61,810 nt of DNA from a virus: the IMG/VR virus record IMGVR_UViG_3300025853_000082, positions 1 to 61,810 of that record; one strand, written 5' to 3'. How positions within the stretch are numbered: position 1 is the stretch's first letter; every line of letters begins with the position of its first letter. The position numbers and the translations under genes are program-made. The notes beneath the pieces are model-generated. The model was not told where the DNA came from and searched no databases. It was given only the letters and a program-made list of their open reading frames with translations. Below, in pieces: positions 4,549 to 9,934 of this stretch.

Positions 4549-5448
4549 ATGCAAAATCTCCACCTCGAACACCCTGAAGATACGGTTCTCTCGGGTGACC
4601 TTAAAGCACTTGATTGTCTGCTCCATGAGGGTCACCTCTCCGTCAAACTTGACGGAGCACCTGCAATCGTTTGGGGGATTAACCCCGCCAATGGTCTTCG
4701 TTTCGTAGGAACTAAGGCAGTTTTTAACAAGGTTAAAATCCGAATTGCACACTCTCATGAAGAAATTGACCAGTTCTATTCGGGTGAGGTTGCGGTTATT
4801 CTGCATTGCTGCTTTGATTGTCTTCCTCACACCGATTCTATCATCCAAGGTGATTTTATTGGGTTTGGCGATAGCGATGAGTTTACTCCCAACACGATCA
4901 CTTACAAGTTTGGTGAGGTAATCGATCAGCAAATCATTATTGCTCCCCATACCGAATACTTCGCAGAAAATGACCTTCGTGACGCTGTATGTTACCCTTT
5001 GGTTGATAACCTTTCTTCCACTGAAACGTGTTACTTTCTGAAACCAGAGTGCTACGTTCAGCACAGTGATTCCAACCAGTTTCATGACCTTAAGGAAGTT
5101 ATTGGTTTCGCTAAGCAAATGGCACAACTTGTGAATTTTGCAACTCCTAAGGAAGCAATCAAGATCACAAGGCAACTCAACAAGTGCATTCGTGAGGGTC
5201 AGGAAATCGATGCAAAAGACTTCGATTGTGATCACCTTCTGATTGAATTCTGGAAACTCGTTAAGTCCATCAAAGAAGATGCTCTATTCCTCTGCCGTAA
5301 CTTGGGTCCTGCTGCTTACATTGGTTATGATCGAATTGATGCCGAAGGTTACGTCTTTTCTAATGCCTTGGGGTCAATTAAGTTGGTAAATCGTGAAGTG
5401 TTCAGTATGGCAAACTTCAACAACTCTAAGTTCTCTGTTTCTAGTTAA
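4549..5448 (+). CDS. Putative nucleotidyltransferase of the ATP-dependent ligase superfamily
   Basis: A 299-residue protein with an ordered set of motifs typical of covalent nucleotidyltransferases (DNA/RNA ligases, capping enzymes). Motif I is KLDG at residues 33-36 (lysine to be adenylylated). A motif III-like QGDFIGFG is near 100. Motif IV is EGYV at 266, and motif V is IKLV with lysine about 278. The family known in phages with 'KxDGAPA' is usually left as a domain of unknown function. Full DNA ligases are longer and have an OB domain, which I do not see here. It could repair nicks or RNA ends, or be a non-catalytic relative. ATG 4549 is chosen because the alternative GTG at 4495 lies in the repeated promoter cassette and ATG 4549 has the CTCAAATG context. 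Confidence 0.6.
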   Translation: MQNLHLEHPEDTVLSGDLKALDCLLHEGHLSVKLDGAPAIVWGINPANGLRFVGTKAVFNKVKIRIAHSHEEIDQFYSGEVAVILHCCFDCLPHTDSIIQGDFIGFGDSDEFTPNTITYKFGEVIDQQIIIAPHTEYFAENDLRDAVCYPLVDNLSSTETCYFLKPECYVQHSDSNQFHDLKEVIGFAKQMAQLVNFATPKEAIKITRQLNKCIREGQEIDAKDFDCDHLLIEFWKLVKSIKEDALFLCRNLGPAAYIGYDRIDAEGYVFSNALGSIKLVNREVFSMANFNNSKFSVSS

Positions 5449-5461
5449 CTTAGAGTCTTGA

Positions 5462-5492
5462 TTGTCATCATTGGTGACAAGGCACATTATAC
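5462..5492 (+). promoter_or_regulatory. Operator-like dyad and promoter-like sequence
   Basis: TTGTCA (5462-5467) and TGACAA (5475-5480) form a perfect dyad. TTGTCA could also serve as a -35 box with TTATAC (5487-5492) at a long 19-nt spacer. It precedes the small gene at 5509. Confidence 0.4.
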
Positions 5493-5508
5493 ATCAAAAG
5501 GAGACCCT

Positions 5509-5664
5509 ATGTCAAGTCTGAATCAGAAATCTTGGATGAGTGACTCTACTCTAGACCTGTTCATTAAGCATCATGAAGAGTCCGAAGAATTCTGGACTCA
5601 AGTTAACAAGATGGCAGAAGAGTATGAGTTGCCGACAGACTACATTCTGATGGAATTCGTGTGA
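5509..5664 (+). CDS. Hypothetical small acidic protein (51 aa)
   Basis: Fifty-one residues, helical and acidic: a serine-rich start (MSSLNQKSWMSDSTLDLF), then IKHHEESEEFWTQVNKMAEEYEL and a hydrophobic end (YILMEFV). AAAGGAG five nt before ATG 5509 is the clearest Shine-Dalgarno sequence in this block and fixes the start over an upstream alternative at 5458. No domain is recognised. It lies 60 nt after the ligase-like gene and may be read from its own promoter-like sequence or from upstream. Confidence 0.7.
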   Translation: MSSLNQKSWMSDSTLDLFIKHHEESEEFWTQVNKMAEEYELPTDYILMEFV

Positions 5665-5669
5665 AGACA

Positions 5670-5730
5670 CCCTGAGAATGTTTCAGGGGCATTGTAGCGC
5701 CTTCTAGAGGCATCTCTGGGCGTTTCTTTA
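5670..5730 (+). terminator. Tandem stem-loops with T-rich tail
   Basis: CCCTGA (5670-5675) / TCAGGG (5683-5688) is a perfect stem. It is followed by AGAG-GCAT-CTCT inside CGCC...GGCG and then TTTCTTTATAC. The last hairpin with the T-rich tail is the likely terminator; the tail belongs to the repeated TTCTTTATAC cassette. Confidence 0.5.
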
Positions 5731-5750
5731 TACTTAAGTCAGCCGCCCGT

Positions 5751-5819
5751 GTGCCAATTCCCGAACTGGACCCAAATGCCCTGAAACCCCTTGACCTGCC
5801 CCCCCAAAAATCCTATATT
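5751..5819 (+). promoter_or_regulatory. Consensus sigma70-type promoter with upstream GTGCCA dyad
   Basis: TTGACC (5791-5796) and TATATT (5814-5819), with exactly 17 nt between. Upstream at 5751-5773 is GTGCCAATTC...GAACTGGACC, an imperfect dyad of the recurring type. The predicted leader of about 55 nt contains CGGGG (5828-5832) / CCCCG (5846-5850). Confidence 0.8.
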
Positions 5820-5879
5820 GGTTTCAACGGGGGGAGGGAAACGAACCCCGCCTCACTGCTCACCTCTTAACTAACTCAA

Positions 5880-6317
5880 ATGACCGTGACTCTGACTGCA
5901 AACTATCGTGAAATGCTTGCCGCTAACACTGTGAGCAAGATCGACGAATTGCTGGATGAGAACTATGAACTGGCAGCAATGCTAGAGTTCATTGATGAGC
6001 AAAATGAGTCCGATTTCGTGACTTATTATGAAGAATATGTGCGCTGTGGTGAAGCAATCGGTTATGAAGCGGTTGACGCTTTGATCGAAGAAATGGGGTG
6101 CATCTCCTACATTCAGGACTGCGACGATCGCTACCGTGGACATTATCAATCTGAGGCAGATTTTGCCGAAGAATATACCGTTGAAGTTTACGGTGACGTT
6201 CCTTCCTATGTTGTTGTCGATTGGCAAGCAACTTGGGACACCAATCTTCGCTATGATTTCACTGCCTGCAATGACGGTGATACCTATTGCCCCATCCACA
6301 TTTTCTCCGATAACTGA
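5880..6317 (+). CDS. ArdA-like antirestriction protein
   Basis: A 145-residue, strongly acidic protein. Its arrangement matches the ArdA family, DNA mimics that inhibit type I restriction enzymes: 'MLEFIDEQNESDF...YYEEY' (residues about 34-52), then 'IQDCDDRYRGHYQSEADFAE' (77-96) and 'VVVDWQATWDTNLRYDF' (111-127). ArdA proteins are usually around 160-170 residues, so this is slightly short. Similar proteins are annotated as antirestriction proteins in cyanophages, as I recall. An early role fits its consensus promoter (5751-5819) and own terminator (6330-6361). The start ATG has the CTCAAATG context. Confidence 0.75.
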   Translation: MTVTLTANYREMLAANTVSKIDELLDENYELAAMLEFIDEQNESDFVTYYEEYVRCGEAIGYEAVDALIEEMGCISYIQDCDDRYRGHYQSEADFAEEYTVEVYGDVPSYVVVDWQATWDTNLRYDFTACNDGDTYCPIHIFSDN

Positions 6318-6329
6318 TCACTAAGGGTT

Positions 6330-6361
6330 GCAGAGTTCCCTACATCAACTCTGCCTTTCTT
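6330..6361 (+). terminator. Rho-independent terminator
   Basis: GCAGAGTT (6330-6337) / AACTCTGC (6347-6354), a perfect 8-bp stem with a 9-nt loop, followed by CTTTCTT. It closes the ArdA-like gene 12 nt after its stop. Confidence 0.85.
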
Positions 6362-6413
6362 CTCTGCTCTGGTGACACTTAACGGTGTGAGAGTTCGATT
6401 CTCTCAGCAGGGC
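6362..6413 (+). other. tRNA-like minimal cloverleaf / tRNA relic
   Basis: CTCTGCT (6362-6368) pairs over seven positions (one G-U) with AGCAGGG (6406-6412), like an acceptor stem. Directly inside the 3' arm is a T-arm, GAGAG (6389-6393)-TTCGATT-CTCTC (6401-6405), with a consensus T-loop. Only 20 nt remain between acceptor and T-arm, holding a small ACAC/GTGT hairpin, so D-arm and anticodon arm are missing. It may be the 3' half of a long-variable-arm tRNA that lost its 5' half, or a tRNA mimic. No anticodon can be assigned. Confidence 0.45.
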
Positions 6414-6446
6414 AAATCCCCAAAACGTTGTTTCTTTCTTTCTCAA

Positions 6447-6617
6447 ATGTTCGATCGTTCGACCTCTATCGGTATGCTTCGCCAAGGTGCTAACGGAACT
6501 CAAATCCTTGAAATCCTTGACACTTTGGTTGATGCAATCGTAGAAGAGAACATTAACGATTGCGCTGCACATTATGCGGCAATTTCGTCTCCTACTCTTG
6601 AGCAGATTGCATTCTGA
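6447..6617 (+). CDS. Small conserved cyanophage-type protein (56 aa)
   Basis: Fifty-six residues beginning MFDRSTSIGMLRQGANGTQI and followed by LEILDTLVDAIVEENINDCA. I remember closely similar proteins ('FDR.TSIGMLRQG...ILDTLV') in several T4-like cyanophages, with no known function. The ATG at 6447 has the CTCAAATG context; a GTG start further upstream would run into the tRNA-like element and is rejected. A helical second half is predicted. It is probably co-transcribed with the genes at 6646 and 6860. Confidence 0.75.
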   Translation: MFDRSTSIGMLRQGANGTQILEILDTLVDAIVEENINDCAAHYAAISSPTLEQIAF

Positions 6618-6645
6618 TTTCTCTGTAACTTTTACCTGAATTCCT

Positions 6646-6822
6646 ATGGCACTCTGGTCGCAAGCAACTGACATCAAAACCCGCCAAACTATCTGGGTGG
6701 GGACTAATGTTTCAAAGGGCAAATCTCAAGCGAATTCCCATACCCGTGGTTGGAAAATCGATGGTTACCCTACTGCTGAACTTGCAGGGTTGCATACAGA
6801 CTACGTTGGGAAGCAAGGTTAA
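6646..6822 (+). CDS. Hypothetical small basic protein (58 aa)
   Basis: Fifty-eight residues, polar and basic: MALWSQATDIKTRQTIWVGT, then SKGKSQANSHTRGWKIDGYP and a short tail. It starts 29 nt after the 6447 gene and has no recognised domain. The longer reading frame that overlaps it in another phase has no supported start, and its true coding part begins only at 6860. The residue composition (Trp, Gly and polar residues) is consistent with a folded small protein. No function is proposed. Confidence 0.6.
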   Translation: MALWSQATDIKTRQTIWVGTNVSKGKSQANSHTRGWKIDGYPTAELAGLHTDYVGKQG

Positions 6823-6859
6823 CTCTTTCCCATACATCTCCCATTCGTTGACACTTAAG

Positions 6860-7039
6860 ATGATTTCAACTCCTATCTCTCTCAGCAACATTTTCTACGT
6901 TGCGCTAGATCGCACCGCACGCACAGGTGACGAATTCTTCGCCATTTCTGTGGGGCGCTGTTACTTTGGAATCTATCCTGCTGTCAACGGAGTGGACATT
7001 TGTTGGGGCATTCTAGACGATAAGGGATGCCTAGATTGA
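6860..7039 (+). CDS. Hypothetical small protein (59 aa)
   Basis: Fifty-nine residues with alternating hydrophobic stretches (ISLSNIFYVALDRTARTG, FFAISVGRCYFGIYPAV, VDICWGILDD) that suggest a small beta-rich fold. ATG 6860 is preceded by GTTGACACTTAAG, a string that recurs around gene ends in this block. No domain is recognised. The stop is followed by CCTTTATACTC, the same T-rich string found before promoter cassettes, so transcription may end here. Confidence 0.65.
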   Translation: MISTPISLSNIFYVALDRTARTGDEFFAISVGRCYFGIYPAVNGVDICWGILDDKGCLD

Positions 7040-7084
7040 TCGGGTTCCTTTATACTCTCATTCATTCCTAAACGACACTCACTG

Positions 7085-7321
7085 ATGACCGACATTTCGA
7101 CACTTGCTGCTGCATCCTCCACTGACCTTCTCATCGCTGAGATTCAAGGGAAGGTGAAGGTTACTCGTTTGCCGCAACGTAAACCCCGCCGCAGTGAATT
7201 GGTGATGAGTCGTGTAGGCGGTGCTGGCACCCGTTGGAATAACTCTACGGGTGGCAATGGTAGACTCAAAGCAGGGCAACTCCGCCCTGAAGAGATTGCA
7301 CTTAAGTCTGCCCTTCGTTGA
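7085..7321 (+). CDS. Hypothetical basic protein (78 aa)
   Basis: A 78-residue protein. The N-terminal part is helical (MTDISTLAAASSTDLLIAEI), followed by a basic central stretch (KVKVTRLPQRKPRRSELVMS) and a glycine- and arginine-rich end. The basic core could bind nucleic acid, but no known motif is visible. It is the last gene of the G/C-richer accessory block; the stop is embedded in the recurrent TTGACACTTA string. A 9-bp hairpin (7336-7366) lies downstream and could end the transcript. Confidence 0.65.
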   Translation: MTDISTLAAASSTDLLIAEIQGKVKVTRLPQRKPRRSELVMSRVGGAGTRWNNSTGGNGRLKAGQLRPEEIALKSALR

Positions 7322-7335
7322 CACTTAGCGATGCA

Positions 7336-7366
7336 CGAACGAATGGGGATATTCCTTATTCGTTCG
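7336..7366 (+). terminator. Strong stem-loop after the accessory block
   Basis: CGAACGAAT (7336-7344) / ATTCGTTCG (7358-7366), a perfect 9-bp stem with a 13-nt loop. No T-run follows, so it may be a factor-dependent terminator or mRNA stabiliser. Confidence 0.5.
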
Positions 7367-7400
7367 GAGCATTCGTGATAGGCAGTTAGAAAAAAGTTTG

Positions 7401-7488
7401 CCCCTTAAGTATAAGGCGGCCCTCGTATATTATTTTCTTAAGGTACCCCTAAGCTATAAAAGTATGCCCCTAAGAGATCTATATCACT
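7401..7488 (+). repeat. Three CCCC(T)TAAG-TATA elements in a non-coding gap
   Basis: The gap 7322-7567 has no gene. It holds three copies of CCCC(T)TAAG followed by a TATA-like string: at 7401 (CCCCTTAAGTATAAGG), 7447 (CCCCTAAGCTATAAAAG) and 7467 (CCCCTAAGAGATCTATATC). They are roughly 46 and 20 nt apart and could be promoters or activator sites for the genes at 7568-7927. Confidence 0.5.
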
Positions 7489-7567
7489 CTAAGACTTTTT
7501 TCAAAAGACCTCGAAGGGTATCAAATAAAATAAAAAAAATCCCGGAAAAATTTTTTGGTATGTAGAG

Positions 7568-7723
7568 ATGAGTAAACGTAAACCGTATTGGAGTTTTTGG
7601 AAAGTTATTTTTGCGGGGTGGATCATAAGATATCCTGAAAGATTTTTTGATGTATTCCGATTTCCGCTGATGGTCTTATTTGGGGCAGTTGTAGTGATGA
7701 TATATAATGCATTGAAACAATAA
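7568..7723 (+). CDS. Small membrane protein (51 aa)
   Basis: Fifty-one residues: a basic, aromatic N-terminus (MSKRKPYWSFWKVIFAGWII), a charged linker (RYPERFFDVFRF) and a hydrophobic segment (PLMVLFGAVVVMIYNAL, about residues 33-49). One or two membrane passes are likely. The RBS is weak. It lies nine nt ahead of the gene at 7733, so the two are probably co-transcribed. No family is assigned, though short proteins of this plan are common near cyanophage late modules. Confidence 0.65.
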   Translation: MSKRKPYWSFWKVIFAGWIIRYPERFFDVFRFPLMVLFGAVVVMIYNALKQ

Positions 7724-7732
7724 GAATTCAAT

Positions 7733-7927
7733 ATGTTAGAAAAGGTATATCACATATACGCAAAGGAGAAATGTTTGTATCACTCACTCAAGGAAGAGGA
7801 GTTTTACAAGACTTGGAACACTCTACTTACACTTGTAGATTTGACTTCAAGCGAGTATCAGAAAGAGGATTTAAATTACGAAGAATTAATCGTAAATAAA
7901 AAATCAGTATCTGAGTCTTCGTTTTGA
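7733..7927 (+). CDS. Small conserved phage protein (64 aa)
   Basis: Sixty-four residues, helical, beginning MLEKVYHIYAKEKCLYHSLK and continuing EEEFYKTWNTLLTLVDL. I recall similar 'YHIYAK.KCLYHSL..EEF..TW..L' proteins in T4-like cyanophages; no function is known. It sits just upstream of the late promoter at 7942 and the glycosyltransferase, and marks the change to the AT-rich part of the window. No signal or membrane segment. Confidence 0.7.
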   Translation: MLEKVYHIYAKEKCLYHSLKEEEFYKTWNTLLTLVDLTSSEYQKEDLNYEELIVNKKSVSESSF

Positions 7928-7941
7928 AGGGGTTTACAAAA

Positions 7942-7949
7942 GATAAATA
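7942..7949 (+). promoter_or_regulatory. Late promoter GATAAATA
   Basis: GATAAATA lies 36 nt upstream of the glycosyltransferase start, matching the NATAAATA late consensus of T4-type cyanophages. Confidence 0.65.
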
Positions 7950-7984
7950 ACACGATAAAATTGATCTGAAGGATTTTATTACTC

Positions 7985-8785
7985 ATGGCAAAAGGATTTA
8001 CAGTTAAAGCAAAACCTCCCACAGCACAGGAATCTGGGGATTGGGATATTGATGCAATCAAGGCAAGAATGCGAGGTAAGAGCATTGTGTTCTGTCTACC
8101 AGGACGTGGATGTTCTTTTACATTCTTGAAGGCATTTGTTCAACTCTGTTTTGATCTTGTACAAAATGGATGTGGAATTCAAATTTCTCAAGATTATTCA
8201 TCAATGGTAAACTTCGCACGTTGTAAGTGTCTTGGTGCAAATGTTCTGAGGGGTCCGAAACAGATTCCCTGGGATGGTAAGTTGCAATATGATTATCAAC
8301 TATGGATTGATAGTGATATTGTTTTCAACACTGAGAAGTTTTGGCAACTTTGTGATTTGGCATTCCCTGCTGAAGCAATTGATGAAGAGGGAGTTGTTGA
8401 TGAATCGAAGAAGCGTGGTATTGTTGCTGGATGGTATGCTACAGAGGATGGGCGCACGACTTCTGTTGCTCATTGGTTGGAGGAAGATGATTTCCGTAAC
8501 AATGGTGGTGTGATGAATCATGAAACCGTTGATAGTATGGGTAAGCGTAAGAAACCATTTACTGTTGATTACACAGGATTTGGTTGGGTATTGATTCAGA
8601 AGGGAGTCTTTGAGAATCTTGAATATCCTTGGTTTGCTCCGAAGATGCAAGTTTTTGAATCTGGTGCAGTACAAGATATGTGTGGAGAGGATGTTTCCTT
8701 CTGTCTCGATGCAAAAGATCAGGGATATGAGATTTGGTGTGATCCTCGCATTCGCGTTGGGCACGAAAAGACTCGTGTTATCTGA
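7985..8785 (+). CDS. Glycosyltransferase, GT-A fold (DxD), GT2-like
   Basis: A 266-residue protein. The first part contains SIVFCLPGRGCSFTFLKAF (33-51), and the nucleotide-sugar site shows LWIDSDIVF with the metal-binding D109-S110-D111. The C-terminal part has GEDVSFCLDAKDQGYEIW followed by DPRIRVGHEK, the pattern of GT2-type acceptor and HEK ends. The sugar donor and acceptor are unknown. In cyanophages homologues accompany the structural genes, so it may modify virion proteins or the host envelope. AAGGA lies about 13 nt before the ATG, and the late promoter is at 7942. Confidence 0.8.
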   Translation: MAKGFTVKAKPPTAQESGDWDIDAIKARMRGKSIVFCLPGRGCSFTFLKAFVQLCFDLVQNGCGIQISQDYSSMVNFARCKCLGANVLRGPKQIPWDGKLQYDYQLWIDSDIVFNTEKFWQLCDLAFPAEAIDEEGVVDESKKRGIVAGWYATEDGRTTSVAHWLEEDDFRNNGGVMNHETVDSMGKRKKPFTVDYTGFGWVLIQKGVFENLEYPWFAPKMQVFESGAVQDMCGEDVSFCLDAKDQGYEIWCDPRIRVGHEKTRVI

Positions 8786-8817
8786 TAATGTTTAATATTC
8801 TCTACAAGGGAGAAATA

Positions 8818-8940
8818 ATGTACACAGGGCTTTCGTATGAAGAATGTGCGGAAGTCCTTTCAGAACTCTCATATGAATTTTATGAGGGTAGTGAAATTGA
8901 TCCGAATGAACTTAAATTGGAGGAAATTGTAAATGGCTAG
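8818..8940 (+). CDS. Small acidic protein (40 aa)
   Basis: Forty residues, MYTGLSYEECAEVLSELSYE then FYEGSEIDPNELKLEEIVNG, highly acidic and helical. AAGGGAGAAATA gives a strong Shine-Dalgarno before ATG 8818. An in-frame ATG at 8788 would add ten residues but lacks one. The 3' end overlaps the next gene by eight bases. No known function. It is part of the late transcript that begins at 7942. Confidence 0.65.
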   Translation: MYTGLSYEECAEVLSELSYEFYEGSEIDPNELKLEEIVNG

Positions 8941-9079
8941 GCGACCTTCTTTTAGCGGTGGAGATCTTATTGAATCAAAACCCAAGAAAACACGGCAGGG
9001 TTCTGGTAAACACACCAAGTATGCCGCAACGTCTCGTAATAAAGCACGTAAGCGTAGTAGAGGGCAAGGGCAGGGTTAA
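8933..9079 (+). CDS. Small basic conserved cyanophage-type protein (48 aa)
   Basis: Forty-eight residues, very basic: MARRPSFSGGDLIESKPKKT, then RQGSGKHTKYAATSRNKARK and RSRGQGQG. I recognise the 'MARRPSFSGGDLIESKPKKTRQG' type from T4-like cyanophages, where it is conserved but uncharacterised. GGAGG lies about eight nt upstream and the start overlaps the preceding gene. The composition is that of an intrinsically disordered nucleic-acid- or ribosome-binding peptide, which is inference only. Confidence 0.75.
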   Translation: MARRPSFSGGDLIESKPKKTRQGSGKHTKYAATSRNKARKRSRGQGQG

Positions 9080-9140
9080 TCCTTATATCCGGTCATCCAA
9101 AGTCTCTCTTTTGAGGCAAAAGTAGAAGGGAAAATCCAAA

Positions 9141-9596
9141 ATGAAGGAAATTGAAGAACATATCCAGAATTGGATCCTCAAAATATCAAAATTAAGACCC
9201 GAATTGGGTAATTTTGCGATTTGCCCCTTCTCTTCAACTGCTTCTTATAAGATTGTACTATCAAATATTGACGATATTATGCCTTTAAAGGGGTATGATG
9301 TCGTCATTTTTGTTGTTGAGGACTATCTAGATGCCTCTGCAATCCAATTGTGGTGTGAAATCTACAATAACATCTACAAAGACTACATATTTTTAGAGGA
9401 TTGTGGTCGTTATAAAACCTTTATACAAGGTATTCAAACAAATAATGGCAAATATAATTTAATTTTATGCCAATCTAGAGAAAAATTAGAAAAATCGAGA
9501 GAAAATCTATCAAAAACTGAATATTACGAACATTGGGACAAGGAAATGCTTGAGGAAATTTTGGGTAAGGACCATAAAATACCTCAAAAGGGATAG
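9141..9596 (+). CDS. Hypothetical protein (151 aa)
   Basis: A 151-residue protein, not recognised. It looks alpha/beta: a helical N-terminus (MKEIEEHIQNWILKISKL), a hydrophobic strand region (GYDVVIFVVEDYLDASAI, residues about 53-70) and a charged helical C-terminus (REKLEKSRENLSKTEYYE). The 'VIFVVED' strand followed by acidic residues is reminiscent of Rossmann-type or restriction-like cores but is not diagnostic. GAAGGG lies about nine nt upstream of the ATG. It lies between the glycosyltransferase unit and the baseplate genes, probably in the same late transcript. Confidence 0.7.
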   Translation: MKEIEEHIQNWILKISKLRPELGNFAICPFSSTASYKIVLSNIDDIMPLKGYDVVIFVVEDYLDASAIQLWCEIYNNIYKDYIFLEDCGRYKTFIQGIQTNNGKYNLILCQSREKLEKSRENLSKTEYYEHWDKEMLEEILGKDHKIPQKG

Positions 9597-9643
9597 AAAC
9601 CCCTTAAAAAGTTCTGTTTTACCCTCAAAAAAGGAACAAACAG

Positions 9644-9904
9644 ATGGCAATTCAACCAAATCCAGATAGGGACGTAAATTATATGAAAGAAGTTTGGGGA
9701 ACAACGAGTCTAATTACTGATTATTGGAGCAAAACTCCTGGAGACTCGAAAAAACAGATGCTCAGGGAGATTAATAACGATGATATTACTCCAAAAAAGC
9801 ATGATTTTTCTCTTCAGAATGAAATTCATGAGAAAATTCGCAATGACAATGATTATGATGATTGGTCTTATGGAACTGAACCATTTTATGGTCAAAATCC
9901 TTAA
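9644..9904 (+). CDS. Small structural-module protein of unknown role (86 aa)
   Basis: Eighty-six residues, acidic and polar: MAIQPNPDRDVNYMKEVWGT, then a helical middle and an asparagine/aspartate-rich tail (NDNDYDDWSYGTEPFYGQNP). AAAAGGAAC precedes the ATG. It lies 30 nt upstream of gp25, and its stop codon overlaps the late promoter that drives gp25. Similar short proteins sit before gp25 in T4-like cyanophages, as I recall, but no function is assigned. Confidence 0.65.
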   Translation: MAIQPNPDRDVNYMKEVWGTTSLITDYWSKTPGDSKKQMLREINNDDITPKKHDFSLQNEIHEKIRNDNDYDDWSYGTEPFYGQNP

Positions 9905-9910
9905 TAAATA
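9903..9910 (+). promoter_or_regulatory. Late promoter AATAAATA for the baseplate operon
   Basis: AATAAATA overlaps the TAA stop of the preceding gene and lies 24 nt before the gp25 start. It is the likely start of the gp25-gp6-gp7 transcript. Confidence 0.7.
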
Positions 9911-9934
9911 ACTTGAGACTATATCTTTTCATAA

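Noticed and set aside
4333-5235. 300-residue minus-strand frame opposite the ligase-like gene
   Set aside because: It covers the duplicated promoter cassette and part of another gene, lacks any known motif, and the plus-strand protein has ordered ligase motifs.
5821-5850. H-type pseudoknot GTTTC/GAAAC with CGGGG/CCCCG
   Set aside because: The promoter at 5791-5819 predicts a start near 5826, so the first arm would not be transcribed; only the CGGGG/CCCCG hairpin remains possible.
6362-6413. Functional tRNA gene
   Set aside because: No D-arm and no anticodon arm fit into the 20 nt between acceptor and T-arm; kept only as a tRNA-like relic.
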